20,067 nt of DNA, taken from Bacteroidales bacterium. GTDB taxonomy: Bacteria > Bacteroidota > Bacteroidia > Bacteroidales > UBA12077. Location of the stretch: contig JASGMZ010000024.1 in NCBI GenBank assembly GCA_030156305.1, positions 1-20,067 of the forward strand. The letters run 5' to 3'. Positions 13,364 through 20,067 of this stretch are shown here, in pieces (the first letter of the stretch is position 1; each line of letters starts with the position of its first letter). The notes beneath the pieces were generated by a model. It was not told the DNA's origin, did no database searches, and worked only from the letters and a program-made list of their open reading frames with translations. A program made the translations under genes and the position numbers.

Positions 13364-15841
13364 ATGATTAATACAAATTTTATAGACAAAATAGCACTGA
13401 TAACCAAAGAAAAATCTTTCACTTATCAGGAATTATTTCAAAAGATAGATTATTATTCTGAAAAATATTTTAGCAATAATTCATATTCAAAAGTAGCTAT
13501 CCATGCTGAAAACAGTGCGGATTGGATTTTCGCTTTTTATGCAGCCTGGAAAAATAATTGTACTGTAATCCCTGTGGACTTTTTGGCATCCGCTAATGAT
13601 GTTACTTATATTTTGAACGATTGCAAACCCGATTTACTTTTTGTTAGTAACCATACTGTTTCTAAGCTCGACACGATTAATAAAGAGCTTGAAAATCCTC
13701 CAAAGATTGAAAATTTAGATGGCCAAAAATCTGAGGTAGCCATTCAGCAAAATCAAAAGGTGATATGGGATGCCCCTAACGATATCGAAAAAACTGCTGT
13801 AATCATTTACACATCCGGAACTACAGGGAATCCAAAAGGGGTAATGTTAAGTTACAAAAATTTATTATCGAATATTGAAGGAGTTTCCAAAAAAGTTAAA
13901 ATATACACTCAGGATCGCCAGGTTTTGATGTTGCTGCCTTTACACCATATTTTCCCATTAACAGGTTCAATGATTGCCCCATTAAATGTTGGTGGCACAT
14001 CAGTTATGTCTCCTTCTATGCAATCATCAGATATTCTGGAAACGCTAAAAAACAATAAAGTAAATATTATGATTGGCGTTCCCCGTTTATATGATTTGCT
14101 TTATAAAAGCTTAAAAACTAAAGTTTTTGCTTCATTTATTGGCCGATCATTTTATAGCATAATAAAAACATTACGTAGCAAAAAACTGGCAAAAATAATT
14201 TTTAAGAAAGTACATACAGGTTTTGGTGGATACCTTAAATATCTTGTTTCTGGAGGAGCAGCTTTAGATAAAGAAATTGGAACTTTTTTCCAAACGCTGG
14301 GCTTTGATGTATTAGAAGGTTATGGAATGACTGAAGCAGCTCCAATGATTACTTTTACCCGGCCAGGAAAAGAAATTATTGGTTCACCAGGGCAAGCCCT
14401 TCCCGGATTAAAAATGGAAATCCGTGATGGTGAAATTGTGGCCAAAGGAGATAATATCATGAAAGGTTATTATAACAAACCGGAAGAAACACAGGATGTT
14501 TTAAAAGACGGATGGTTATATACCGGCGATTTAGGCCGTATTGACAAAAATGGTTATCTTTTTATTACCGGACGTAAAAAAGAGATTATTGTACTGCAAA
14601 ACGGGAAAAATATTAATCCGGTAGAGTTGGAAACAAAATTGGAAAGTTATGAATGTATTACAGAAGCCGCCGTATTCCAAAAAAATGATAAATTGCATGC
14701 ACTCATTGTGCCGGATTATGAACAACTAACAAAACTTAAAGTGAGTGATCCTGAAAAATATTTCAAAAAAGAACTCATCCCGGACATTAATCAACAACTA
14801 ACTTCATACAAGCGGATTATGAAGTTTCTTTTAATAAATGAAGAGCTTCCACGCACCCGATTAGGAAAAATCCAACGATTTAAACTGGAAGATATATTTG
14901 AAAAGCCTAAAGCAAAAGAGAAAGTAGCTCATACAAAAGAAGAGCCTGTTTCTGAAGAATATAAGGTAATAAAAACCTATATCGAATCTCAGGTGGATAT
15001 GACTATATCACCCGAAGATCATTTAGAATTTGATATTGCGATGGACTCGTTAGGAAAAATTACTTTAATTGATTTTATTGAGCGAACTTTTGGTGTTAAA
15101 ATAGAAGAAGATAAATTGATTAAGTTCCCATCCATAAGTAATATGGTTGATTATGTGAAAGAAAACAAGTTGTTTCAAAATTTTGAATTACCCAACTGGT
15201 CGGAGATTTTAAAAGAAAAAATTCATTTTCAACTACCAAAATCATGGCCTACTCAATCGTTTATCATAAAATCTGCAAGATTTTTCTTTAAACTATATTT
15301 TAAGTTTAACACAAAAGGGTTAGAGAACATTCCCGAAGGTGCAGCTATTCTTACCCCTAATCACCAAAGTTTTTTTGACGGATTATTTGTTACAGCCTGT
15401 TTAAAACGCAAAACGATAAAAGACACCTATTTTTATGCCAAACGAAAGCATGTGAATAACCGCTTTTTAAAATTTATGGCGCACAGAAATAATGTCATTA
15501 TCATGGACATGAATCTGGATATCAAAGAATCAATCCAAAAAATGGCCGCTGTTTTAAAAGAGAATAAAAAAATCATCATTTTTCCCGAAGGGACAAGAAC
15601 AACGAATGGTGAAATGGGAGAATTCAAAAAAACCTTTGCTATTCTAAGTAAAGAGTTAAATGTACCTATTGTGCCCGTTGTTATTAAAGGAGTTTATGAT
15701 GTTTTACCTGCAGGTTCAAAGTTTCCCAAACCATTCCGGGAAATTGAAGTAGAATATTTAAAACCTGTTTATCCAAAAGGACGTGATTTTGACGTACTTA
15801 CCCATGAAGTTAAAGAGACAATTTATGAACTGGTTTCATAA
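13364..15841 (+). CDS. Acyl-adenylate synthetase - acyl carrier protein - PlsC acyltransferase fusion
   Basis: This 825-residue protein carries three enzyme modules. First is an ANL-superfamily acyl-CoA/acyl-ACP synthetase (about 1-520) with P-loop TSGTTGNPKG (150-159), GYGMTE (319-324), TGD with Asp389, GRKKE, and the adenylation Lys502 in RLGKIQRF. Second is an acyl carrier domain (about 535-605) with Ser562 in the DSLGK phosphopantetheine site. Third is a PlsC-type glycerophosphate acyltransferase (about 640-825) with the HX4D motif His667/Asp672 in NHQSFFD and FPEGTR (740-745). E. coli Aas joins acyltransferase and synthetase in the opposite order and has no carrier domain. A likely role is to activate free fatty acid with ATP, load it on the built-in carrier and transfer it to a lysophospholipid at the inner membrane. 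Substrates are inferred. It is a single-gene unit ending at a bidirectional terminator. Confidence 0.9.
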   Translation: MINTNFIDKIALITKEKSFTYQELFQKIDYYSEKYFSNNSYSKVAIHAENSADWIFAFYAAWKNNCTVIPVDFLASANDVTYILNDCKPDLLFVSNHTVSKLDTINKELENPPKIENLDGQKSEVAIQQNQKVIWDAPNDIEKTAVIIYTSGTTGNPKGVMLSYKNLLSNIEGVSKKVKIYTQDRQVLMLLPLHHIFPLTGSMIAPLNVGGTSVMSPSMQSSDILETLKNNKVNIMIGVPRLYDLLYKSLKTKVFASFIGRSFYSIIKTLRSKKLAKIIFKKVHTGFGGYLKYLVSGGAALDKEIGTFFQTLGFDVLEGYGMTEAAPMITFTRPGKEIIGSPGQALPGLKMEIRDGEIVAKGDNIMKGYYNKPEETQDVLKDGWLYTGDLGRIDKNGYLFITGRKKEIIVLQNGKNINPVELETKLESYECITEAAVFQKNDKLHALIVPDYEQLTKLKVSDPEKYFKKELIPDINQQLTSYKRIMKFLLINEELPRTRLGKIQRFKLEDIFEKPKAKEKVAHTKEEPVSEEYKVIKTYIESQVDMTISPEDHLEFDIAMDSLGKITLIDFIERTFGVKIEEDKLIKFPSISNMVDYVKENKLFQNFELPNWSEILKEKIHFQLPKSWPTQSFIIKSARFFFKLYFKFNTKGLENIPEGAAILTPNHQSFFDGLFVTACLKRKTIKDTYFYAKRKHVNNRFLKFMAHRNNVIIMDMNLDIKESIQKMAAVLKENKKIIIFPEGTRTTNGEMGEFKKTFAILSKELNVPIVPVVIKGVYDVLPAGSKFPKPFREIEVEYLKPVYPKGRDFDVLTHEVKETIYELVS

Positions 15842-15873
15842 CCTGAAATCATAAAATACTGGTGATACAATCA

Positions 15874-15912
15874 AAAGAGGCTTCTATGCCATAAAGCAAT
15901 AAAAGCCTCTTT
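15874..15912. terminator. Bidirectional intrinsic terminator between convergent genes
   Basis: AAAGAGGCTT (15874-15883) pairs perfectly with AAGCCTCTTT (15903-15912) around a 19-base loop. A-rich sequence precedes it and T-rich sequence follows, so it can stop transcription from the fusion gene on the plus strand and from the HMA gene on the minus strand. Confidence 0.85.
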
Positions 15913-15927
15913 ATTCATTTCACTTCA

Positions 15928-16266
15928 TCATTTTTCACGATACAAACAACAAGCCGGTAAAGCATTATACACTTCATCATCGGCTTTTACCTTTTCAGTA
16001 TCATGTCCTGCCTTAGCAACAGCTTTATGAACATCATCTACTTTCACTTTACTGTCATCAAAGGTAATTTCAAGCATTTGGGTTTCTTTGTCCCAATCGG
16101 CTTTTGTAACACCTTCAAGTCCGGAAGCTGCTTTTTCAATGCGGTTTTCGCACATTCCGCAATTTCCATAGACCTTAAACTTTTCTGTTTTTACTTCCTG
16201 TGCACTTACACTAAAACTGGTGATCAGGAATAATCCTACCACTAAATTTAAAATTTTTGTTTTCAT
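15928..16266 (-). CDS. Periplasmic heavy-metal-associated (HMA) domain protein
   Basis: From the ATG at 16266 the protein has 112 residues, with a signal peptide of about 22 residues ending SVSA before Gln23. The mature part is a single ferredoxin-like HMA domain with the metal-binding GNCGMC motif (Cys36 and Cys39). It ends with VYNALPACCLYREK, adding the vicinal pair Cys106-Cys107. It closely resembles the C-terminal domain of the adaptor encoded next upstream, including the shared stretches RIEKAA, DVHKA and GHDTEKVKA, so the two probably arose by duplication. It likely carries Cu(I) or a similar soft metal to the efflux complex in the periplasm. An ATG seven codons upstream (16287) is possible but would spoil the signal peptide. 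Repeat copy 3 separates it from the adaptor gene. Confidence 0.88.
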   Translation of the reverse strand: MKTKILNLVVGLFLITSFSVSAQEVKTEKFKVYGNCGMCENRIEKAASGLEGVTKADWDKETQMLEITFDDSKVKVDDVHKAVAKAGHDTEKVKADDEVYNALPACCLYREK

Positions 16267-16310
16267 AACTTTTTCGTTTTTATTCATAATTATTATTCTG
16301 AATCTCTATA

Positions 16311-16466
16311 TAGTGCATCTTAGAAAACACCAGTTTTTTTAGTGGCGTAATAAAAAACGTCAGGAACAAGGCTTGCAAAGAATTGGCAGCCAGGAGTTTA
16401 CTGACGTAAATGACTAATTGCCAATGCGATCGTAACGCAGTTATTGACGTTTTCTTATAGCCACTA
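16311..16466 (+). repeat. Palindromic MITE-like repeat, copy 3 (inside metal-efflux operon)
   Basis: This 156-bp copy runs from TAGTGCATC (16311) to GCCACTA (16460-16466). It differs from copy 2 at four bases and by one T in the T run, and it lacks the outer right arm that copy 2 has after GCCACTA. Its last three bases, CTA on the plus strand, are the TAG stop codon of the adaptor gene on the minus strand. It therefore fills the gap between the adaptor and HMA genes and would appear as a long hairpin in any joint transcript. Confidence 0.85.
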
Positions 16467-18155
16467 ATTAACAAAAAATTCATCAGTTTTGATTGCATTT
16501 GCAGGCTTATCGTAACTCAACCGTTCGTACAAACAACAGTCGGGTAAATTATTGTAAACTGAATCAGGTGCTTTCACTTTTTCTGTATCGTGTCCAACAG
16601 CAGCAATAGCTTTATGTACATCAACAAGTTTTACTTTTTTACTGTTGTATGATAAATGAAGGATATGATCCTCAATACTCCACTCTGCCGAGGATACTCC
16701 ATCAACTGACCGGGCTGCTTTTTCGATTCTGTCTTTACACATTTCGCAAGCACCACCTACTTCGAACATGGCATGTACTGAAACTTCATCTGTTGTTTCC
16801 ATAGCATGAGCTGCATGATCATCTTCAGAGGTTGTTCCTCCGCTATTGCCGTGATCGTGGCCTACAGGTGCACTGCCACCCGAAGGATTCATCATACTTT
16901 TTTTCCCTTCCAGCTGAGCTGAAGCATCAATTTTAAACACTCCGTTAGTAGCAATCTCTTCTCCTGCTGATAAACCCTCCTCAACTACATAATAATCTCC
17001 GGCTAAAGGCCCCAAAACAATTTCCCGGTACAAAAAAGTTGGATTCTCCCTTTCGGGTACTTTTACGTAAACCACAGACCTTTTCCCTGTCCACAGCACA
17101 GATGACTTTGGTATCATCAACTGCTGCGTATTAGCAGCCTTTTGAGAATATAGTTTCCCGTTGGCAAACATTTCCGGTTTCAGCTTTTGCTCTGGATTAC
17201 TTACTTCTACACGTACTTTTGCTGTTCTGGTTTTAGGATGAATAAAGGGATCGATAAACTGTGTATTTGCTTTATACGTTTTACCAGGTATTGACTTTAC
17301 GGTAAACTCCATTTTATCGCCCTCTTTTATCCATGAAATATCCTCTTCGTAAGCATCAAACATAACCCATACTGTGGATAAATCAACAACCCTGAAAAGC
17401 GGGCCTCCCATTTTTACATAATCGCCCAATGTCACATGTCTTTTCATTACGGTTCCGGAAATTGGCGATAAAACATCAAAATACAATCTGGGTTCACCCT
17501 CCTGCTCAATTTGAACTATTTGTTCATCGGTTAAATCCCAAAGCCTTAGTTTGGCTCTTGCGGCCTGATAAATAGCCGGACGGCTTTCTTTAATGGCCAA
17601 TGCTTCAATTAATTCACGTTGAGCGGATACTAATTCCGGAGAATAAATAGTAGCCAGGCGCTCCCCCTTGTTTACTTTTTCTCCGGTAAAATTAACATAC
17701 AGTTTTTCTATCCTTCCGCCAAATCTTGCGGTCAGTTCTGCCATATTACGTTCATCAACAGCCACTTTCCCCTGAAGGTAAATTTCTTTTTCAGGATTTC
17801 CTTTCATTACTTTTGTCGTTTGAATATCAGCCAACTTAGCTGCCGATTCGGTGAGCATTACTTCGTTTGGATCAAAATCTTCGTCTCCGGAATCCATACT
17901 CTCAAGGGGAATTAGCTCCATACCACAAATAGGACAGTCGCCCGGTTTATCTTGTTTTATTTGTGGGTGCATCGAACAGGTCCATATAGTGGCCTCTTCT
18001 TCATGTTCATATTCATCATGAATTTCTGCTGTTTCTTTTGTTGGAGCAATGCCCTCAGAAGAATGAAACAGTAACCATCCCAACAAAATTCCGGTAATAA
18101 GTACAACAATTACCAGCTTATAATTCTCTTTTATATTTTTTATAATTGATTTCAT
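16464..18155 (-). CDS. CusB-type RND efflux adaptor with N-terminal metal-binding and C-terminal HMA domains
   Basis: The protein has 563 residues. A membrane anchor spans about 14-30. A short heavy-metal-binding module follows, with Cys60 in CSMHP and Cys74-x-x-Cys77 in CPICGMEL. Then comes the periplasmic adaptor (membrane fusion) body of about 95-425, with LTARFGGRIEKLYVNFTGEKV as the lipoyl half-site and SPISGTVMKRHVTLGDYV as its partner. A His-rich linker (GHDHGN, DDHAAHAM) leads to an HMA domain with Cys470 and Cys473 and an ending DCCLYE (Cys540-Cys541). It would bridge an RND pump and the TolC-type protein and take part in Cu(I)/Ag(I) capture. The last 18 residues after CCLYER have no match in the sister HMA protein, and the TAG stop lies in repeat copy 3. 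It starts 11 bp after the TolC-type gene. Confidence 0.92.
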   Translation of the reverse strand: MKSIIKNIKENYKLVIVVLITGILLGWLLFHSSEGIAPTKETAEIHDEYEHEEEATIWTCSMHPQIKQDKPGDCPICGMELIPLESMDSGDEDFDPNEVMLTESAAKLADIQTTKVMKGNPEKEIYLQGKVAVDERNMAELTARFGGRIEKLYVNFTGEKVNKGERLATIYSPELVSAQRELIEALAIKESRPAIYQAARAKLRLWDLTDEQIVQIEQEGEPRLYFDVLSPISGTVMKRHVTLGDYVKMGGPLFRVVDLSTVWVMFDAYEEDISWIKEGDKMEFTVKSIPGKTYKANTQFIDPFIHPKTRTAKVRVEVSNPEQKLKPEMFANGKLYSQKAANTQQLMIPKSSVLWTGKRSVVYVKVPERENPTFLYREIVLGPLAGDYYVVEEGLSAGEEIATNGVFKIDASAQLEGKKSMMNPSGGSAPVGHDHGNSGGTTSEDDHAAHAMETTDEVSVHAMFEVGGACEMCKDRIEKAARSVDGVSSAEWSIEDHILHLSYNSKKVKLVDVHKAIAAVGHDTEKVKAPDSVYNNLPDCCLYERLSYDKPANAIKTDEFFVN

Positions 18156-18166
18156 AACATTAACGT

Positions 18167-19408
18167 TTATTTTCCCATTAAATAATATATAAATGCAATA
18201 ACTGCCTGTTTATCTGCAACGGCTTTTTCCAAAGCCAGGTGGTATTGAAGAACTTTTCGCTCCATGCGTAAAATCTCTTCGAAATTTTTGTTTGCCGTAG
18301 CATATTCGGTTTCTAAAATTTTAAGCGATTTTCTGGCCAAATCCACTTGATTTTTATTTAGATTTATTCTGCGATCAGCATCCAAATAATCTTTCCATGT
18401 ATTCTCAAACAACGTTTCCAGCGTATTGGATTTACTTTCCTTCTTTTTTTCATTAGCTAATTCCTGATAAGCTACTTCCTGAACCATAGCTTTATATTTG
18501 TTCCGATAAAGAGGTATGGTTATACCAACAGTAGGAAACACAAAGGCATCTTTACCCGAAAGATTATTTTCGCCTTCGCCGATAAAAATATAATCAAGGC
18601 CGATTTTCAAATCAGGCCTTCCTTCCAGTTTTGCAGCTTTCTTTTTAAATGCCAGCGCAGCCTGCTTGAACTCCAATTGCAATAATTGATGATTTTTCGA
18701 TTGAATCGAATCCAGGGCTGCCTGTTTCGTTAACGGAAAATCCGTTCTCCATAAATTTTCTGGAAAATTAATTACAAAATCATTATTGGCGTTTAAAAGA
18801 TTTCTAAAACTGGTTTCCAAAGCCCATTGCTTATCCTTTAAATTAGCTAACTGGTTTTCCAGTTCATTGATTTCTATTTGCACCCTGTATTCATCAACCA
18901 TTGAAGCCAGTCCGGCTTCAACCTTTATGGTTGCCATTTTTTGGATTGATTGAAGCAATTCAATGTTTTCCAGCGTTATATCAATAGATTTCTGACTAAA
19001 ATACAGGTTATAATAATCTGCTTTTACATCTTTAAAAAGTCTGGATTTTGTTTCTTCGAAAACTTCATATTCTGATTTTGCCAATTCAATTGCTGCATCA
19101 TTTTTGGCTCCTAATGTTCCAAACCAGGGAAAAAATTGCGATGCCGAAATTTTAAATTGTTGTGGCCCCATCCGGGTCTCAACCGGACTCACAAAATAGG
19201 CAAAGGCAATTTGAGGGTCGGGCAATGCTTTAGCTTGCGGAATAACTTCAAGAGCAGCCATATATTCATTAAATTTAACCTGCAACTCAGGATTATTTTC
19301 CGCTGCTATCTGCAAATAGCGGCCTAAATCTTCTTGCGCATCAACAAATTGAGTAAATGACATAAATATTAGCAATGCGTAGAAATATATTAATTTATTT
19401 AATTTCAT
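18167..19408 (-). CDS. TolC-family outer membrane efflux protein (CusC-like)
   Basis: The protein has 413 residues from the ATG at 19408. A signal peptide of about 25 residues ends in VDA before Gln. The mature chain shows the two-fold TolC pattern of long amphipathic helices, with coiled-coil-like runs around residues 130-200 and 305-400, and the NPELQ motif near the mature N-terminus that is typical of outer membrane factors. It would form the outer membrane exit duct of the metal-efflux complex. The stop codon lies 11 bp before the CusB-type gene, so both are in one operon. A longer frame begins at 19447, but it would place residues before the signal peptide, and the shorter start is chosen. 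The start overlaps the end of the four-helix-bundle gene by 14 nt. No RND pump (CusA) gene is present within the window. Confidence 0.9.
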   Translation of the reverse strand: MKLNKLIYFYALLIFMSFTQFVDAQEDLGRYLQIAAENNPELQVKFNEYMAALEVIPQAKALPDPQIAFAYFVSPVETRMGPQQFKISASQFFPWFGTLGAKNDAAIELAKSEYEVFEETKSRLFKDVKADYYNLYFSQKSIDITLENIELLQSIQKMATIKVEAGLASMVDEYRVQIEINELENQLANLKDKQWALETSFRNLLNANNDFVINFPENLWRTDFPLTKQAALDSIQSKNHQLLQLEFKQAALAFKKKAAKLEGRPDLKIGLDYIFIGEGENNLSGKDAFVFPTVGITIPLYRNKYKAMVQEVAYQELANEKKKESKSNTLETLFENTWKDYLDADRRINLNKNQVDLARKSLKILETEYATANKNFEEILRMERKVLQYHLALEKAVADKQAVIAFIYYLMGK

Positions 19409-19799
19409 TGTTTTTAGATTTTTTATACTGATTAAAGGTGCTTCCAATAAAGTTGTTTAGTTTGACTTGTAAATCTTTTGCAACATCTATCATTTCCTTA
19501 TACTGCTCATGATTGATTTTATTTCTATCCAACAAAAGTTCAAGCCAATGTATGGCAGACTCATTTAAAGAAGCTCTGGCAATATAATAGAATCTTATCT
19601 TGTCCAAATAATGATACCTGCCATAACCTTCAATAATGTTAGCTCCAACAGAATCCGTTGACTCAATAAATTGATCACCCATTATCTTTTTATCTTGCCA
19701 GGAAAGAGATTCATAAATATTCCACGCTATTTTAGATAATTGTCTTGCTAACTGATATACCTTTAAGTCTTTAGCTTCTATAAATTCTTTTTTGTTCAT
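19395..19799 (-). CDS. Four-helix-bundle protein (23S rRNA intervening-sequence family)
   Basis: This 134-residue, largely helical cytoplasmic protein has the family pattern: an early F-x-x-L-x-VYQLARQL helix, a central SVGANIIEGYGR (about 72-83), then FYYIARASLNESAIHWL (about 91-107), and a charged C-terminal helix. Homologues occur both inside 23S rRNA intervening sequences and as stand-alone genes in Bacteroidota; they form pentameric bundles, and their function is unknown. Here it is the first visible gene of the metal-efflux operon, and its end overlaps the TolC-type start by 14 nt. Its upstream region leads into an 11-bp minisatellite that begins 62 bp before the ATG. Confidence 0.88.
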   Translation of the reverse strand: MNKKEFIEAKDLKVYQLARQLSKIAWNIYESLSWQDKKIMGDQFIESTDSVGANIIEGYGRYHYLDKIRFYYIARASLNESAIHWLELLLDRNKINHEQYKEMIDVAKDLQVKLNNFIGSTFNQYKKSKNNEIK

Positions 19800-19860
19800 T
19801 ATTATTAAAATTTACGGTTATCCTTCATTTTTCCCTTAAAGTACAATATTTCTCCTCTAC

Positions 19861-20067
19861 ATTGATTTCTATTGTATTTTTATTGTAATTCTATTGTATT
19901 TCTATTGTATTTCCATTGTATTTCCATTGTATTTCCATTGTATTCCCATTGTATTTCTATTGTATTTCTATTGTATTTCCATTGTATTTCCATTGTATTT
20001 CCATTGTATTTCCATTGTATTTCCATTGTATTTCCATTGTATTTCTATTGTATTTCTATTGTATTTC
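19861..20067. repeat. 11-bp minisatellite, at least 19 units
   Basis: The unit ATTGTATTTCY (Y = C or T) repeats in strict 11-bp register from 19871 to the window end, preceded by one 10-bp degenerate unit at 19861. Units 1 to 3 (ATTGATTTCT, ATTGTATTTTT, ATTGTAATTCT) and unit 8 (ATTGTATTCCC) are variant; the rest alternate between C and T at the last base. The array continues past 20067. It lies upstream of the four-helix-bundle gene, so it may affect expression of the metal-efflux operon. Eleven base pairs is about one helical turn. Confidence 0.95.

Noticed and set aside
16280..16498. Minus-strand frame of 72 codons across repeat copy 3
   Set aside because: It lies almost wholly in the repeat, overlaps the end of the adaptor gene and has no protein-like features; similar frames arise by chance in this AT-rich sequence.
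19861..20067. CRISPR array
   Set aside because: The period is 11 bp with no spacers, so it is a simple minisatellite.
19861..20067. Repeat-encoded peptide
   Set aside because: A run of units ending in C is open in one minus-strand frame, but units ending in T introduce TAG stops, and no start is linked to it.

Overview
The window reads as chromosomal DNA from an AT-rich member of the Bacteroidota, probably a marine or anaerobic member of the Bacteroidales/Marinilabiliales type. This is inferred from protein families and promoter style, not from a marker gene. Supporting signs are matches to the Bacteroidota -7 element TAnnTTTG, weak or absent Shine-Dalgarno sequences at most starts, a secreted tricorn-type protease, a YwqK/MORN-type lipoprotein and a Cus-type adaptor carrying its own metal-binding domains. 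There is no rRNA, tRNA, CRISPR array, complete insertion sequence or phage gene.

Layout. (1) 1-1921: a partial repeat copy, then three minus-strand genes (TrmO tRNA methyltransferase, HAD phosphatase, six-helix DUF308 membrane protein) packed like an operon. (2) 2070-6119: a small membrane protein and a 1084-residue secreted tricorn-like S41 protease ending in a strong terminator. (3) 6205-6947: about 740 bp without a convincing gene but crowded with palindromes. (4) 6948-8584, minus strand: a lipoprotein 5'-nucleotidase and a 42-residue zinc-ribbon-like protein. (5) 8710-11888, plus strand: a DNA-damage cassette of LexA-like S24 repressor, UmuD, UmuC and the abasic-site shield protein of the SRAP/HMCES family. 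(6) 11914-12660: a MORN-type lipoprotein, followed by a full-length palindromic repeat element. (7) 13364-15841: one polypeptide fusing acyl-adenylate synthetase, acyl carrier protein and PlsC acyltransferase. (8) 15928-19799, minus strand: a heavy-metal efflux cluster of four-helix-bundle protein, TolC-type outer membrane factor, CusB-type adaptor fused to an HMA domain, and a small periplasmic HMA protein. No CusA pump gene is visible. (9) 19861-20067: an 11-bp minisatellite running off the window end.

How the parts work together. The region 5 genes form a coherent lesion-response unit: a self-cleaving repressor, the two subunits of a translesion polymerase and a protein that caps abasic sites. 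Region 8 is the outer membrane and periplasmic half of a copper/silver-type efflux route, with two related HMA domains as likely metal carriers. Region 7 could carry out fatty-acid activation, carrier loading and transfer to a lysolipid in one chain.

The least expected feature is a 156-182 bp repeat present three times (1-98 truncated by the window edge; 12759-12940; 16311-16466). It is predicted to fold as one long nested hairpin, like a MITE. Copies 2 and 3 differ by four substitutions and one indel over about 157 bp. Copy 3 sits inside the metal operon and supplies the stop codon of the adaptor gene.
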